From NCBI GenBank assembly GCA_963691655.1, contig OY829326.1, positions 58,149,776 through 58,213,775 on the forward strand: DNA of 64,000 nucleotides, in the 5' to 3' direction. Shown in pieces: positions 37,180-48,623 of this stretch; the first letter of the stretch is position 1, and every line of letters starts with the position of its first letter. The translations under genes were made by a program, and so were the position numbers. The DNA comes from Toxonevra muliebris (lineage: Eukaryota > Arthropoda > Insecta > Diptera > Pallopteridae). The notes under the pieces were generated by a model. The model was not told where the DNA came from and made no database searches. It was given only the letters and a program-made list of their open reading frames with translations.

Positions 37180-37510
37180 AGACAAAATGCTGCTTGTGGA
37201 CCGGCAATCATCGGTCCGTATTTCTTTAAAATTGACGCTGACCACAGCGATACCATCAATGGCGCCCCAAAATCCACAAGCTGAATCTGGATTACATGTG
37301 GTCATGCATTTCAGATCAGTAAGTTGGCCATCTAGATTATGCGATTTAACGCTTCCATAATATTTTTTGTGGGGTTATATGAAGTCACTCGTGTTACGCG
37401 TATTGTTAGCGAGTTACCTGCCGCAATGCTCGGAAAAGGAGTTCAAAATTGGACTTCTCGCATATATCACTTAGTGGTTTTATGTGAAATAATCTTTAAA
37501 AAAATAAATG
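37180..37510 (+). pseudogene. Mariner-superfamily transposase fragments
   Basis: GPYFFKIDADHSDTINGA (about 37216), then YFLWGYMKSL with a frameshift (about 37363-37390), then NWTSRI (about 37450) and EIIFK (about 37486). Insect transposases of this DDE group show GPYFFENxAG..VTVNG, then LDYFLWGY.KS, then NWTxR and EIIF near the C terminus. The middle catalytic segment is deleted. It is probably part of the same element as the end at 36116, split by the Jockey remnant. Confidence 0.65.
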
Positions 37511-37519
37511 GCATGCATT

Positions 37520-38355
37520 AATTTATCGACTCAAAAATCTCATACACTTTTGTTATTTCTTTGAGTTTTTTTGTTGAAAATTAAGAACTAAATGCTTAAT
37601 AAACCATACTTAACAAAAACTTGAATGATAACATTTCCAAGGAGAATATCAACTGATTCTCTAATTTTTTGATTGGGAAAATGCAGCAGATCAACTATAA
37701 CCTGTTAACGGCATACCGGGATCACATTATACATCACTCGATGGCAGTTTCCCACCAAATAAATAAATTATATTCATAAAAAACTCAAAATATGATTTGC
37801 TGATAAACAAAGTTTGACATGAAAACCTGATTTCAATAAGAAAAAGAAATAGACGGACGTCTGTCGTTCGGAATCCGTAATATTATAGAACTCATATCAA
37901 AGATCTGGTTCATTTTTTTCCTTAATCCAATAATTTTTGTTCATACATTCAGGCTATCAGATTACTGAGAATACAAACAGAACAAGAGGGGATGGGGATG
38001 CAAAGCTTTTTATATGTTGCTCACAAGCTTTTCCTCAGCTCACCAGCGCTTCGTATACTCACACTTTCCCCTTTCGGAGGAAATACTCACCCCTTCTGAT
38101 TTTTTTTTATAGAATTTAAAGAATAATTTAAGGAATGAACAACAATAAAGCCACTTAAGCTTCCAATCTCTGTACTACGTCTCTTGATTTGTTAAAATTC
38201 TGTATAGTAAAACCAGTAGGAAATCTGATTGCCTTTAAAGAACCTATTTCAGACCGAAAGGAGCTTTTTCCATGTTTCTGCTTATACGGTTTGCAGTGAA
38301 ACTGCATATTAAAACTCCAATATGCTGATCTATATAACGTCCCAATATACATTAT
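37520..38355. other. Non-coding sequence, no gene seen
   Basis: No gene or repeat that I can support. Confidence 0.5.
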
Positions 38356-39070
38356 TGTTTGATATCAACTTGAGGTAGATTTGAGGTCAAACACCTTTCT
38401 CAAATCGCCAACGTTAATTCTCAAATGCACCTCAATAGTCCGATTATAGTCTTCTCAACTTAAAAGGCACATTTTTTATATGGTGATATTCTTAGTTATC
38501 AAATTGAGAAATTTATAATTCTCAACTTAATATCAAAGGAATTTCTCCAACCTGTCAAACCTCAATTTTCACTTTTTTGCACTTACGCACCCCCACAAAT
38601 TGAATTATAATTGTATACAAAATATACATTATATAAAGCATATATTTTTCTTTAATTCATTTCACCTCACTTTATTTCGAATTTTTTCACTTTCACTCAG
38701 TTTTTTATATTTATTTTTCACAATTTACAGAAAATGTTTTCCACAAATTAAAATTCTATGAGAATCTGTGAGAAATCAACAGTATTGCCATACGAGTATA
38801 CTTATAAAATATTGTAAATAATATCTCAAATTTAACTCAAATCGTATTCAAGTTGATATCAAGCGTTGGAAAAAATGTTTGGTTTCAAGTGGAGAAAAGT
38901 GTTTGATATCTAATTGAGAATTATAATATTTCTCAAACATTGAAAAAAATGTTGATTCTCAACTTGATGTCAAGTAGAAAGTCAACAAGGAGCAAAAATG
39001 TTTGAACTTAAATTGAGAAATACATTGGAAATCAATTTGAGAACTAAGCTTTTCTCCAACATTGTAGAAA
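38356..39070. repeat. Cluster of CTCAA/TTGAG motifs and TTGATATCAA
   Basis: The motif TTGAG(A/G) or its complement CTCAA recurs more than fifteen times, often joined as TCAACTTGAG, CTCAAATT or AATTGAGAA, with GATATCAA beside it at 38360, 38856 and 38912. Copies on both strands are densest at 38356-38590 and 38820-39070, on either side of a plain AT-rich centre. The two blocks are roughly mirror images, which suggests a subterminal-repeat DNA transposon; exact ends could not be set. Confidence 0.6.
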
Positions 39071-39095
39071 TAATTTTTCAATGCATATTAGGGTA

Positions 39096-40399
39096 AGTGT
39101 AGGTAATTCGGATCGATTTTTGCAAGGGAAACTTTGAGCGCTAAAAATACAGATTACAGATTTATCATAAAAATGTTTTAATACAAAATTAATGCATTTT
39201 TCTTCCTCTTTTAAAGCTTCTAACTACAAAAAAAAAAATAAAACATAACATTTTTTTTAATAGTTACTTAGGTAACTTCACTTCGAAAAAAATGGATTGC
39301 ATCTAATTTGGATCGATGATTTATGTAATTCGGATCATGCAAATTTATAGCAAATTATCTTTAGTTTGAGGTTTATTCAGATGCAAAAGATAAATTTGGA
39401 GTTTAAGGAAACATGTATATAAAAAGAATTCATGTCTGTATGCGTAAATACAAACACACACATACATACAAATTGTTGTCCAAATCTATGTAATTTCCTT
39501 ATGTAATCATATACCGTTTGTCCAATCTTAGTCAAATTTAGTGTAAAGATGCATTTGTGTGTATGTCAAGTTGTGGGCTATAAAATTCGACCGTATCTCA
39601 AAGTGGGCGTGACATTTTTGCAAAAACCCTACATCTTCGAATATCATATCGAGCTAAATTAATATAATTTGATATGGAGACTTACTTGTTCCACACTTAA
39701 CTAATTCTCAATTATGGGCCTACTCAAAGGCGTATTAAAATTTTAGAGGAAGAGGCTGTGGCTGGGCGATAGATGCGAATATATTAAAAACAAAATTATG
39801 GGACTTTGCAATCCTACGAAGGAGCAATAGCGGATCTAAGAGGCGTAGGAAAGGGGAAAGAATTTTGGGTTAAATACCCCTGACCTCCCTCTCCCCAATC
39901 CCACCCTAACCGCCGCCCAATATAGTTTTATAGTTTTTCTATATTTTGTAATTATGCAAACACCTCATTTGCTGGTGATTCGGACCATCGATCCGATTTA
40001 TATGCAAGTAGAAAAACGCGTGCTTGTAATTCGGATCAATTGTAAAAGTAAATTAGTATGTTTTCTAAAATAGTGCTTATTTTTACAAAACTGTAGCAGA
40101 TTGTTAGGGAACGAAACCCCATATAAATTATATAAAAATACTTACTAGCACAAAAGTTATTATTGTTATAAAATTTGTGGGTTTCTTATATTATTTGCTA
40201 AGGCTTTGTATGAAAATACGCTCACTCTTTGTTTTTCGCTCACAACTGATTAATTTGAAATAATTGAAATAAGTGTTGGATACCATTATAAAGAAGTGAT
40301 AATTCTCGTTCGTTTCGAAAAAAGGACGTAATTTAAAAAAATAATGAATAAAAAAAGAAAAATTATTAGCAAAACAAAAGCGATCCGAATTACAACACT
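39096..40399. mobile_element. DNA transposon with AATTCGGATC termini, 1.3 kb
   Basis: The left end AGTGTAGGTAATTCGGATCG (39096) matches the reverse complement of the right end (AGTGTTGTAATTCGGATCG, to 40399). The motif TAATTCGGATC or a variant recurs inside at about 39304, 39330, 39979 and 40028, some next to ATCGATCC. Repeated subterminal motifs are common in DNA transposons and may bind transposase. I see no target duplication and no transposase. The superfamily is not assigned. Confidence 0.65.
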
Positions 40400-42206
40400 C
40401 TTCATTTGATTTTTCAAATTGAATTTCTTTCAATCACTATTAAGGTATGAAATAAACTAACTTCATGTCTATCTAAATTCAGACAATACACAACTAATTC
40501 CTCTAACATATTTCATCGTAAGTATGTATGCAGTACGACCAACTTCAATAAGACTAAATCAAATTTATTTACCATTTTATAACCACATATATATAAATAA
40601 ATAAATGGAGAAAATAACTTTACAAAATTAAAAGCAAAATAATAAATTGAATTTCCTCAATATCAATACGTTTTTTATTTGAAGCATGTTATATAAGCAT
40701 AAACTATGAAACTTTAGCTATCTATACATAGTAGTAGGTAGAAATAGTAGCTGTTGCCATTACAGCCAGCGAGCATGCAAACGAGTACAATGAACGAGTG
40801 TATAGCAGCATTCAAATTCAAAGAGGCGGAAACGGAAATACAAGTATTTTGTAATAAAGTGAGTGAGTATATGTGTACGTATATATATGTATATATGAGT
40901 AAGGTGTGAATGCAAAACAAAAAAAAAAAACAAAAACAAACAAAAATAAAATTGCGTTTTCATTTTCGTTTTTTTTTCTTTTTTTCATTTTTACAAACAC
41001 CAAACAATAATACAAAAATAAAACAAGAATTGCAAATTGACTGAGTTGAAAATTTTTGTACTTGAGTATAGAAAATATTGCAGCGCTTATTTGTGCCCAT
41101 ATTGAAAAATAGCAACAACAACAATAAAAAAGAGAAGTGGAAGCTGGGAAAAAAAGTAATAAATGTATTGGCGAATGTGTTGAAAACAACGAAAAACCAC
41201 TTCATAAATAATTCATTTACTACTCGCTTCCGCTTTGGCGTGTGTGTTTTTTTTTTCTACTACTACAACTTTTTTTTTGCGTTGCTTGGTTTTTAGTGTT
41301 TTTGTGGTAGAGATACTTGGCATTTTTTTTCTCTTTTTTATTTGTGATGAAGGACTTGTCTTTTTTATATATACATATGTATGATTGTGTGTGAGTATTT
41401 GAGTGTTTGTTGCATGAAACATATGCTGCACTTACTGCTGCTATACGCTTCCTATATTGCTGAAGCCAACCTAACGTAAAATTGACACGAACAAAGGCTT
41501 TCACGCCTTTGCAAGCATAAAATTGCTATTTTCTATACATTCCATGTACCTATGTATATATATTGAAACCAGACTTTCTTTGCTATCTTCTACTATTTCC
41601 AATATTTGTATGTATTTCGATATGTGTGGGTGTGTGTGTTTATTTTGGTTTTGTCTGTATTTGTATCGATTTGTTTGATTGCATGCGTATTTGATTCAAT
41701 TTTTCGCAATTTATTTGCAATTTTCGGTGATATCCTTTCAGTGTTATCCTTTATCTGCTAGTAGAGTATGATTTGTTGGCTTTGTTTTTCTATTTCGGTT
41801 AAGGATTTAGTTACTTATTGAAATTTAAAGATTTTTAACTTTTTGCGTAGGTAGGTTGCGTAGGTTTTGCGATGTTGGGAAATATTTTAGGTGAAGATAA
41901 AAAAGTTCAATATACAAATTTTATGGAACTTTTCTATAGATGAAGGAGTTGACTCAGTCAATAATTCCGAATCATTTTATTTTAAAGACGCATCAAAGAA
42001 GAATGGAATTCACTGCCTAAACTGGTTAATTAGTGCAAAAAATAACTACTCTAAGTGAGTGTAGCCTAATTTTAATTACAGATCATAAGAACATCGTAAG
42101 CAGTACCGATTTCCCAGAGCAAAGTATAGATGCGCCCTAGACATTCAAACGAGGTAGTAAGTGATATAAGCGCATCAACCCCTCGCTAAAAGTAAATGCT
42201 CATAAC
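40400..42206. other. Non-coding sequence, low-complexity patches
   Basis: Contains A/C-rich sequence at 40918-40945, T runs at 40971-40990 and 41245-41280, and GT/TA-rich tracts. The overlapping frames at 40714-41504 on both strands are low-complexity. No gene supported. Confidence 0.5.
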
Positions 42207-42368
42207 CACTGGCGAACCCAAGGAGGGTTTTGAGGTTAAATCACCCCCCTCTTCCCTTACCGATGAAAATCTGTTGCATTTTGGTCGTTAGTCACAAGCT
42301 AAGAAAAAATTTAAAGAGATGGAAAAATTAATACGCCCAATCTTTGAAAATATCTGGATCCGCTAATG
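42207..42368. mobile_element. Short hAT-like MITE (copy B)
   Basis: The left end is CACTGGCGAACCCAAGGAGG. The right end, reversed, is CATTAGCGGATCCAG. It contains CACCCCCCTCTTCCC and CGATGAAAATCTG. It shares this layout with copy A (617-785). Target duplication is not clear. Confidence 0.6.
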
Positions 42369-42429
42369 CATATAATTTTTAAAGCCTTTCTACAGTGCAA
42401 CAGTTTTTTAGAGTTACTTGAACTTCATT

Positions 42430-42620
42430 AAATCAGCTTTTTGTTTTCGATGCTGTTTGATTCGATTTTGTATTAAGTTTGGGTTTAACCTTAGATTAGA
42501 ACTTTACTGTAAATTTTAATCTAAATGTTGGTCTACGATTTTTCAGTTTATGATCTGGATTTGGTTTGAATTTTGGGCTTAATTTTTTAATTTGCGAATA
42601 ATTATTAATTTTTTAAATCA
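42430..42620 (-). repeat. Small CAGACC-type minisatellite patch
   Basis: TTTTGG/TTTAATC/GGTCTAC units read on the minus strand as the same AATCAGACCAAA-like sequence found at 23400-24290 and 58930-59950. Short and degenerate. Confidence 0.5.
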
Positions 42621-42869
42621 CATTTTTGAAATCATATGAATGCAATCTTTTGACTGCAGTCTTTAACTAAATTTAATCGAACTCATTCTAAATCACTTGA
42701 AGTCACTTGAAATTACTTCTACGAGATCTAAGCGTGAATAATAAAAAGCAACATGTACAGGGTTGGCTATATTAGATAGACCCATCTATTAAAAAAAAAC
42801 AGGAAAAAAACACATATTTTGCTGTTCAAGTGAAAAATCATTTAATTTGGTTTAAGGGGACTTGATTAC

Positions 42870-43221
42870 ATAACTTTTTGAAGATAATGTCATCCTAAGC
42901 TCGACTGGCGTAGTGTGCTTGTTTTTCGGCATTTTCCGCAGTGTTTGTCAATATTTCAGCTAATATTTCCTGGCGGATTTTGTCCTTAGCTTGTTAATTT
43001 AAAACATTGACTTCAAATAGCCCCAGAGGAAGAAGTCCAGCGGGGTCAAGTCAACCGACCGGAGAACAATGGCTTCAAGAAATCGATTGTGGCACGAGCT
43101 GTGTGAGGAAATGCGTCATCTTGTTGAAACCAGAAGTGCTCAATACCATTTTCATAAGAAATCAGCTTCAAAAGGTAAAAGTAACTTCTCAATCCGAAAA
43201 ACTGTGATATTATTTTGAATG
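42870..43221 (-). pseudogene. DDE transposase fragment (mariner-superfamily)
   Basis: Minus-strand translation: RSYFYLLKLISYENGIEHFW then FQQDDAFPHTARATIDFLKP, LFSGRL and, after a shift, LDFFLWGYLKS, then IRQEILAEI. WFQQDGAxPHTARAT and DFFLWGYLKS are hallmark blocks of a common insect DDE transposase group. The second catalytic Asp (QQD) is present, and the third block is DFFLWG. Frameshifts and the missing N-terminal half make it a pseudogene. A relative lies at 53150-53483. Confidence 0.75.
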
Positions 43222-43223
43222 TA

Positions 43224-44506
43224 TTAGTATGAATGTATAAACTCGTAATTGTGACTAACTTCATATCTATCATACGCGCCATTTTTTTGACATTAATAGC
43301 TATTCTATCTCGAAGAGCGCCAAAAATACTATAAAAATTGATCTGTCAAATAATTTTCATAATTTTACAAAAGTGTTTTACTATAGCTGAAAATGTCGAA
43401 TTTCGTGCCAACAAAACAACATTTGCGGGAAGTTTTAATTTGCTTCTTCCATTTAAAGAAAAACGCAACTGAAGCACATCGTTTACTCACTGAAGCTTAT
43501 CCTGACTGTGCTATAGACGTTAGAATGTGTCAGGTGTGGTATGCCTGTTTCAAAAGTGATGATTTTGGTGTTGAAGACAGGGAACGTTCAGGCGGCCCAA
43601 AAAAGCTCGAAGATGAAGAATTGAAGGCATTACTGAAAGAAGATTCATGTCAAACGCAACAAGAACTTGCAGAATCTTTAGGAGTTTATCAGTCAACCTT
43701 TTTTAAACGATTAAAAGCATTGGGGATGATTCAAAAGCAAGGAAATTGGGTGCCGTACGAATTGAAGCCGAGAGACGTCGAACGACGATTTTTCACATGT
43801 GAACTGCTGATTGCACGACAGAAAAGAAAGGGTTTTCTGCATCGTATTGTGACTGGCGATGAAAAGTGGATACGTTACGATAATCCAAAGCGTACAAAAT
43901 CATGGGGACCGCTCGGACATGCATCAACATCAACCGCAAAGCCGAACATCCATGGATCCAAGCTCATGCTGAGTATTTGGTGGGTTATGAAAGGTGTCGT
44001 GTATTATGAGCTGTTGAAATCGAATGAAACGATCGCTGGCGACCACTACCGACTACAATTGATGCGTTTGAGCCGAGCATTAAAGGATAAGAGGCCAGAA
44101 TATGAGAATAGACACGACGAAGTTATTCTTCAGCACGACAATGCTCGGCCGCATGTTGCAAGGCAAGTAAAAACATACTTGAAAACGCTGAAATGGGAAG
44201 TGCTACCCCACCCGCCGTATTCTCCAGACATTGCTCCTTCTGATTACCACTTGTTCCGATCGATGACACATGGCCTGGCTGAACAGCACTTCCGTTCTTT
44301 CGAAGAACTCAAAAAATGGGTCGACTCGTGGATAGCCTCAAAAGATGAGGAGTTCTTTCGACGCGGAATCCGTATGCTATCAGAAAGATGGGAAAATGTT
44401 GTGGCTAACGACGGACAATACTTTAATGAATAAATTTATAATCACTTTTTCACAATAAATGTCCAAATTACGAAAAAAGTACGAGTTTATACATTCATTC
44501 TCCCAA
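43224..44506 (+). mobile_element. Mariner-like element, copy 2 (open frame kept)
   Basis: A 1283-bp mariner with TA on both sides (43222-43223, 44507-44508). It has the same inverted ends as copy 1 (TATGAATGTATAAACTCGTA core). The left end lacks three G of TTGGGAG, and the right end has one substitution. It is inserted in an older DNA transposon (42762-44660). The shared features of both copies indicate relatively recent activity of this family. Confidence 0.93.
43393..44433 (+). CDS. Mariner transposase (Mos1-like, DD34D)
   Basis: An uninterrupted 346-codon frame, the normal mariner length, starting MSNFVPTKQ and ending DGQYFNE. It would bind the inverted ends in the nucleus, cut out the element and insert it at TA. 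Visible parts: an N-terminal paired-type DNA-binding region (about residues 1-110), the WVPYEL linker (about 120), and a DDE core with D156 in TGDEKW, D249 in QHDNARPH and D284 in YSPDIAPSDYHLF. The spacing (92 then 34 residues) is exactly that of mariner. Resemblance is closest to the mauritiana-type subfamily. In the second helix-turn-helix it has STFFKRLK where copy 1 keeps the more usual TISKRLK, which might weaken DNA binding. Promoter signals not identified. Whether it is active cannot be told from sequence. Confidence 0.93.
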   Translation: MSNFVPTKQHLREVLICFFHLKKNATEAHRLLTEAYPDCAIDVRMCQVWYACFKSDDFGVEDRERSGGPKKLEDEELKALLKEDSCQTQQELAESLGVYQSTFFKRLKALGMIQKQGNWVPYELKPRDVERRFFTCELLIARQKRKGFLHRIVTGDEKWIRYDNPKRTKSWGPLGHASTSTAKPNIHGSKLMLSIWWVMKGVVYYELLKSNETIAGDHYRLQLMRLSRALKDKRPEYENRHDEVILQHDNARPHVARQVKTYLKTLKWEVLPHPPYSPDIAPSDYHLFRSMTHGLAEQHFRSFEELKKWVDSWIASKDEEFFRRGIRMLSERWENVVANDGQYFNE

Positions 44507-44660
44507 TACAACTGAACATTTCAGCACGTTCGATTGGTGTGTACTTCTACACCCCAAAAATTTCCTAAGTCTGACGATTCAAAAACGTGTTGTCGTTAGT
44601 CGAAATGAAATTTCTCGTCAAAGTAATAGTATTATCTGATGGGTCCACCTAATCAAAAGC

Positions 44661-45265
44661 AAAAATTACAACAACAACCAAAGTCAATTAAAACACTAAT
44701 TCGTTATATTAACGAACGAGTTTCAGTATTACAAGAATCCCTCGAAATAATTACTTTCGTTGTACTTCTTTTACTTTGAGGCTTTGCGCCACTCTTAGTT
44801 ACTTCTCGATAAACTAGGTATATTTCTTTTGATATGAGCAGAGAAGTACATTGCATATATATAATGTTACCAGTTGTTGTTTTCTTTTCCTGCCATTAAA
44901 TAAATGTAATGATACGCTAATTTTTTTCTTTGGGCGGATGACCATAGTAAACAAGAGAAAACTGTTAAATTGCTTCGTTTATTATCATTGTAAGTTTGTC
45001 TCTATACCAAATATTTGTACAAGAGAACAAGACATTGATGACAAAAGTCTGAAGAATTCAGTGATTTTTTTATTAATGAATAAAATGAATGAGATGAATT
45101 TTTCATTTAAAGCGTATTCACACTTGATTTTACTAAATGATTAATTACTCAATGACAGCGAAATTATTAAAGATTTCAATTTTACAATCTTTAGTCAAAT
45201 TTGCTATTCAATGAATGCAATCGCAAAATGCTATTCATTGAATGTGATTTCAGTGATTTAAAATC
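44661..45265. other. Non-coding sequence, no gene seen
   Basis: AT-rich; the open frame at 44851-45144 has no recognisable domain. Confidence 0.5.
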
Positions 45266-45955
45266 GCAATTGACTGCAGTCTTTTACAGTTCTGGCAAGT
45301 AGCTTTAACGGTTGGACCGAAAAGTGAGCATTAGGTGGAGTGACAAGTGACGTTTCGAAGCGGTGTAAACAGCCACTCGCCACTTGTCTGTATCTGACTC
45401 GTGAGCACACAACAGAACGGGTAAATTTGTCTTGGATCGATTCATCCAGCCCGACGCCCCTCTCGCAACCGTGACTCATCACATGCTTTGCACGTTTGCC
45501 CTATCAGGCGTAATCAACAACGCTCCACACGATTTGCATGACAAGGCATACTCAACGACGCTCTGCACATCTTACATGCTTCGCACACTTGCCGCATCAG
45601 GCGTACTCAACAATGCTTTGCACATTTTATACGCTTCGAACGCCCATCCTACCAGACACACCACATACAGCTGCTTGCTGCGCACGTTCGCTTTACACGA
45701 CGCCTGGACCGAAAGACCTAGCGCCTCAATCTGAATGTAGTGAAAGGGATAAACTTTGCTTTCTTGACTTGTTATTATTTCTTTTATAAAACCTGAAATG
45801 TATAGAATATGAATTTGTGTTAATTAAAAAGCACTGTGTCTCACTATTAAAAGTGAGAGCTTCTCTGCAATCAATAAATGTTGTAACAACAGAACCGCTA
45901 GAGGCCGCTGAGTCTACCCTAGCCTTAGAACGAAAGATTCGTTACAAAATTGTAT
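45266..45955 (+). mobile_element. Possible solo LTR
   Basis: A GC-richer island. Internally GCACACTTGCC(G)CATCAGGCGTACTCAACAA-like units repeat about three times (45485, 45585, 45640). AATAAATG at about 45873 could be a polyadenylation signal. The island ends CGAAAGATTCGTTACA (45955), and LTRs end in CA. I could not find a matching TG start or target duplication, nor any gag-pol sequence. A 100-codon frame at 45432-45734 follows the internal repeats and is unlikely to be a gene. Confidence 0.3.
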
Positions 45956-46075
45956 ACAAGTTTTTAGTTTGAATATCGTCAGAATTTTGATCTGAATTTT
46001 CACCTTAATTCTGTTTTTGGTTTCAGTTTCTGGTCTAATATTTTGTTTGAGTTTTGGTCTGAAAACCAGAGTGAT
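45956..46075 (-). repeat. Small CAGACC-type minisatellite patch
   Basis: TTTGATCTGAATTTT, TTTGGTTTCAG, TGGTCTAATATTTTG and GAGTTTTGGTCTGAAAACC are the reverse complement of the units at 23400-24290. Confidence 0.6.
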
Positions 46076-48623
46076 TCTGAAGGAAATAGGTAGCTACAAG
46101 ATTAGAAGAGCGCTCAAAAGAATGACAGCTCAGATAGCAGGGGAAAGAGGTGCTCTGACTATTATTAAAGCTGATCAAGCGAGATCATAGATGAGCCCTG
46201 AGTCTAATCAGTAACTAGACTGCCTAGTTCGTCTTGAGAGTAAATACAAATAAGAAATAACTGATCCTGCTCATTGAAAATTGAATGTTTATACACTCAC
46301 TTAATCAAATAACGCCAATATTTTATTCCAAAGTATGTATTTGGAAAACGACAGTAAAAAAACATAGGATCAAGAATGCAAGCATGGTCTTATATTCATA
46401 TCTGTCAAAGAAAGCAAAAAAAAGCTCAGACATGGCCCTCCAGTAGCAGTAGACAGCCATTTCTGAGGCATATAAAACTTCGGTGATTTGGTGAAGTAAC
46501 ACGGAAAAATCGAATCTAAAGATCATCCTATAATGGCATTACAGAAACTACGTATTCACATTTGACGGGCATCATCTGCTGCCTATGGAATAATATAAAA
46601 AAAAACAACCCAGCGTTGAGTGCACCGCAGAGCGGATATAGTAGTAGGTTTCTATCACCTTACACAAAGCTGAATACCTAATACCCAATCTCAACTTCAA
46701 TAAGAACATTTTAACGTAATACAAAAAGTAAAAACAGCAAAGTGAGTCGTAGGAATGCACTTCGGAAAATATCTTAACCTAATTAAAAGTTGTAATTCTC
46801 TTGATTGAAATTTAATATTTTCAAATGCAATTGAATTCAAGCAAAGTTTCTTAGTAATACCTAAACAGGTAGGTGTTTGTATCAAAATTCTCTAATATTC
46901 TACATAATTAATTTTCTGTTGTTTCTGGAAAATATATATATATATATAAGTGTATTACTTTGATAATGTTAATAACAATTGTGCAAATGCAAAACACAAT
47001 TAGGATCAAAATCGTGTGACCAAAAATAAATTTAACACCTTTTAGCATAACTTTTACCGACACAAGTAATAACCATCGAGTGCATACATAAGTAAAACCA
47101 ACACTCCATACATCCTGTTTCCGTTTTTCTCGCTAGGCTTTTCTCCCTTAACTTAAACTATACATACAAAGGTATATAGATACAAGTAAGTTATTGGTTT
47201 GGCCATTGTATATGTATTTAGTTGTTGTCATTATTCTTGTTTATTATTGTTGGTTGTTGGTATCAAAAGGATGTGTGTTGCATTTAAATGTAAATGCAAC
47301 TTAAGCGAAATTTTAATTAAATGCACAAATGAAGAAGAACGAGGTAAGGAAATATGCAAGTTAGAGATACTAAACTTAAAAAATTGATATGTGTGGGTTA
47401 ATGTAAAGCGCTTCATATGCATACATGTATCTTCTACTTATATGTACATAATTGTAATTATATATACTGTATATCCGAAGGACATAAGGACAATAAACCT
47501 AATGACAATAACACAAAAACAAAGTGGTTGCATACTGATAATGATAGTAGGACTCACTGTGAAGCGAAACTATATGCATATAAACTAGAATGTATGGAGA
47601 TTGGCGCCACATATGCGATTAAATGGAAAACTTCAAGAAATAAAAATAAATAGTACAAAAAAGTGAGCAAGTAACTATATCCCAGTGGGAATCAGAATAG
47701 AAATGAAGACTGAGGACTGAAAAGCAATATTGCTATGTGGTGGTTAGACACTTTAAAAAGTTTTTATGAAAAGAAAGGTTTCTTAGAATTAAGTTCACAT
47801 CTTTGGGTATAACGATATTTAGATTCGAAATACCTGCAGCCGCAATAAGCCCATACTGAGTCTTTGTAAAATCTTATGGCTGCAGGTGATGGTGTTTACT
47901 TGCAAGATCCATTGAAAGTATATGAACTATAGTTTTTAAGGTTTTGGTTGTAACAACAGCGGTTTAGCCTTCATTTAGTTTTCATTTTGGATTTTTAATT
48001 TAACAGTTTTTAAAAGTAAACAAATTTTTACATTGCAATAATTTTTCGAATTCCTAAAATTGTTTAAGATTTCATATTTGGTTTTTAAAGTTTTCTGAAG
48101 GTCATCATCCTAGTAGAAAATGTTATCATCTTTAGAGTTCAAGCATCTCTATTAAACAGAGTCAATCTACGAATTAAGCTACCATACAAACTTTCTCTCT
48201 TTATCTGGCACTTCAAGTTTCTTCAATAGGGAGAATTTTGGTCTTACAAAAACATATTATGAGGCATTTCTCATAACTCAAATTTTCAAAAATATTTTAA
48301 ACATTACCTGCAAAGAAGGAAAATTACAACTGAGCATTACTTTTCCCACTGGTTCTATTTATGCGCTCAATTACTCTATTTATACCCAAGCATCTATACG
48401 TAAGCATTGTTTTTTTTTTTAGCTAGAACTCAAAACAAAATTATAAAAATAATTTGATCATTTCATTGAAGCTAGAAAGAAGTGTAGTAGCAGAAACAGC
48501 CAACAGTGAATGTGTTTATTTCCCCCAAAAGTAGAGTATTATAAAGCAGAAGCAGAGAAAAACAAAACTATAAAGCATAGGTAATTTTGTGCAAAAAAAA
48601 AAAAACTTGAAGCAACCCTATAT
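46076..48623. other. Non-coding sequence, no gene seen
   Basis: No gene supported. An (AT)n tract lies at 46934-46948. A short inverted pair ACCTGCAGCC / GGCTGCAGGT lies at 47833-47887. Open frames at 47199-47653 have no recognisable domain. Confidence 0.45.

Larger units (their letters stand above)
42762..44660 (-). mobile_element. Tc1/mariner-superfamily element interrupted by mariner copy 2
   Basis: The ends are ATTAGATAGACCCATCT (about 42771-42787) and, reversed, ATTAGGTGGACCCATCA (about 44638-44654). Between the left end and mariner copy 2 lies a minus-strand piece of a DDE transposase (42870-43221). Beyond mariner copy 2 about 150 bp lead to the right end. The newer mariner is thus nested in this older element, whose own coding region is largely deleted. 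Confidence 0.65.

Noticed and set aside
45432..45734. 100-codon frame in a GC-richer island
   Set aside because: The island consists of imperfect ~55-100 bp repeats, and overlapping frames are equally open; more likely a repeat such as an LTR.
47833..47887. ACCTGCAGCC / GGCTGCAGGT inverted pair
   Set aside because: Only 10 bp per arm with a long spacer; may be chance.
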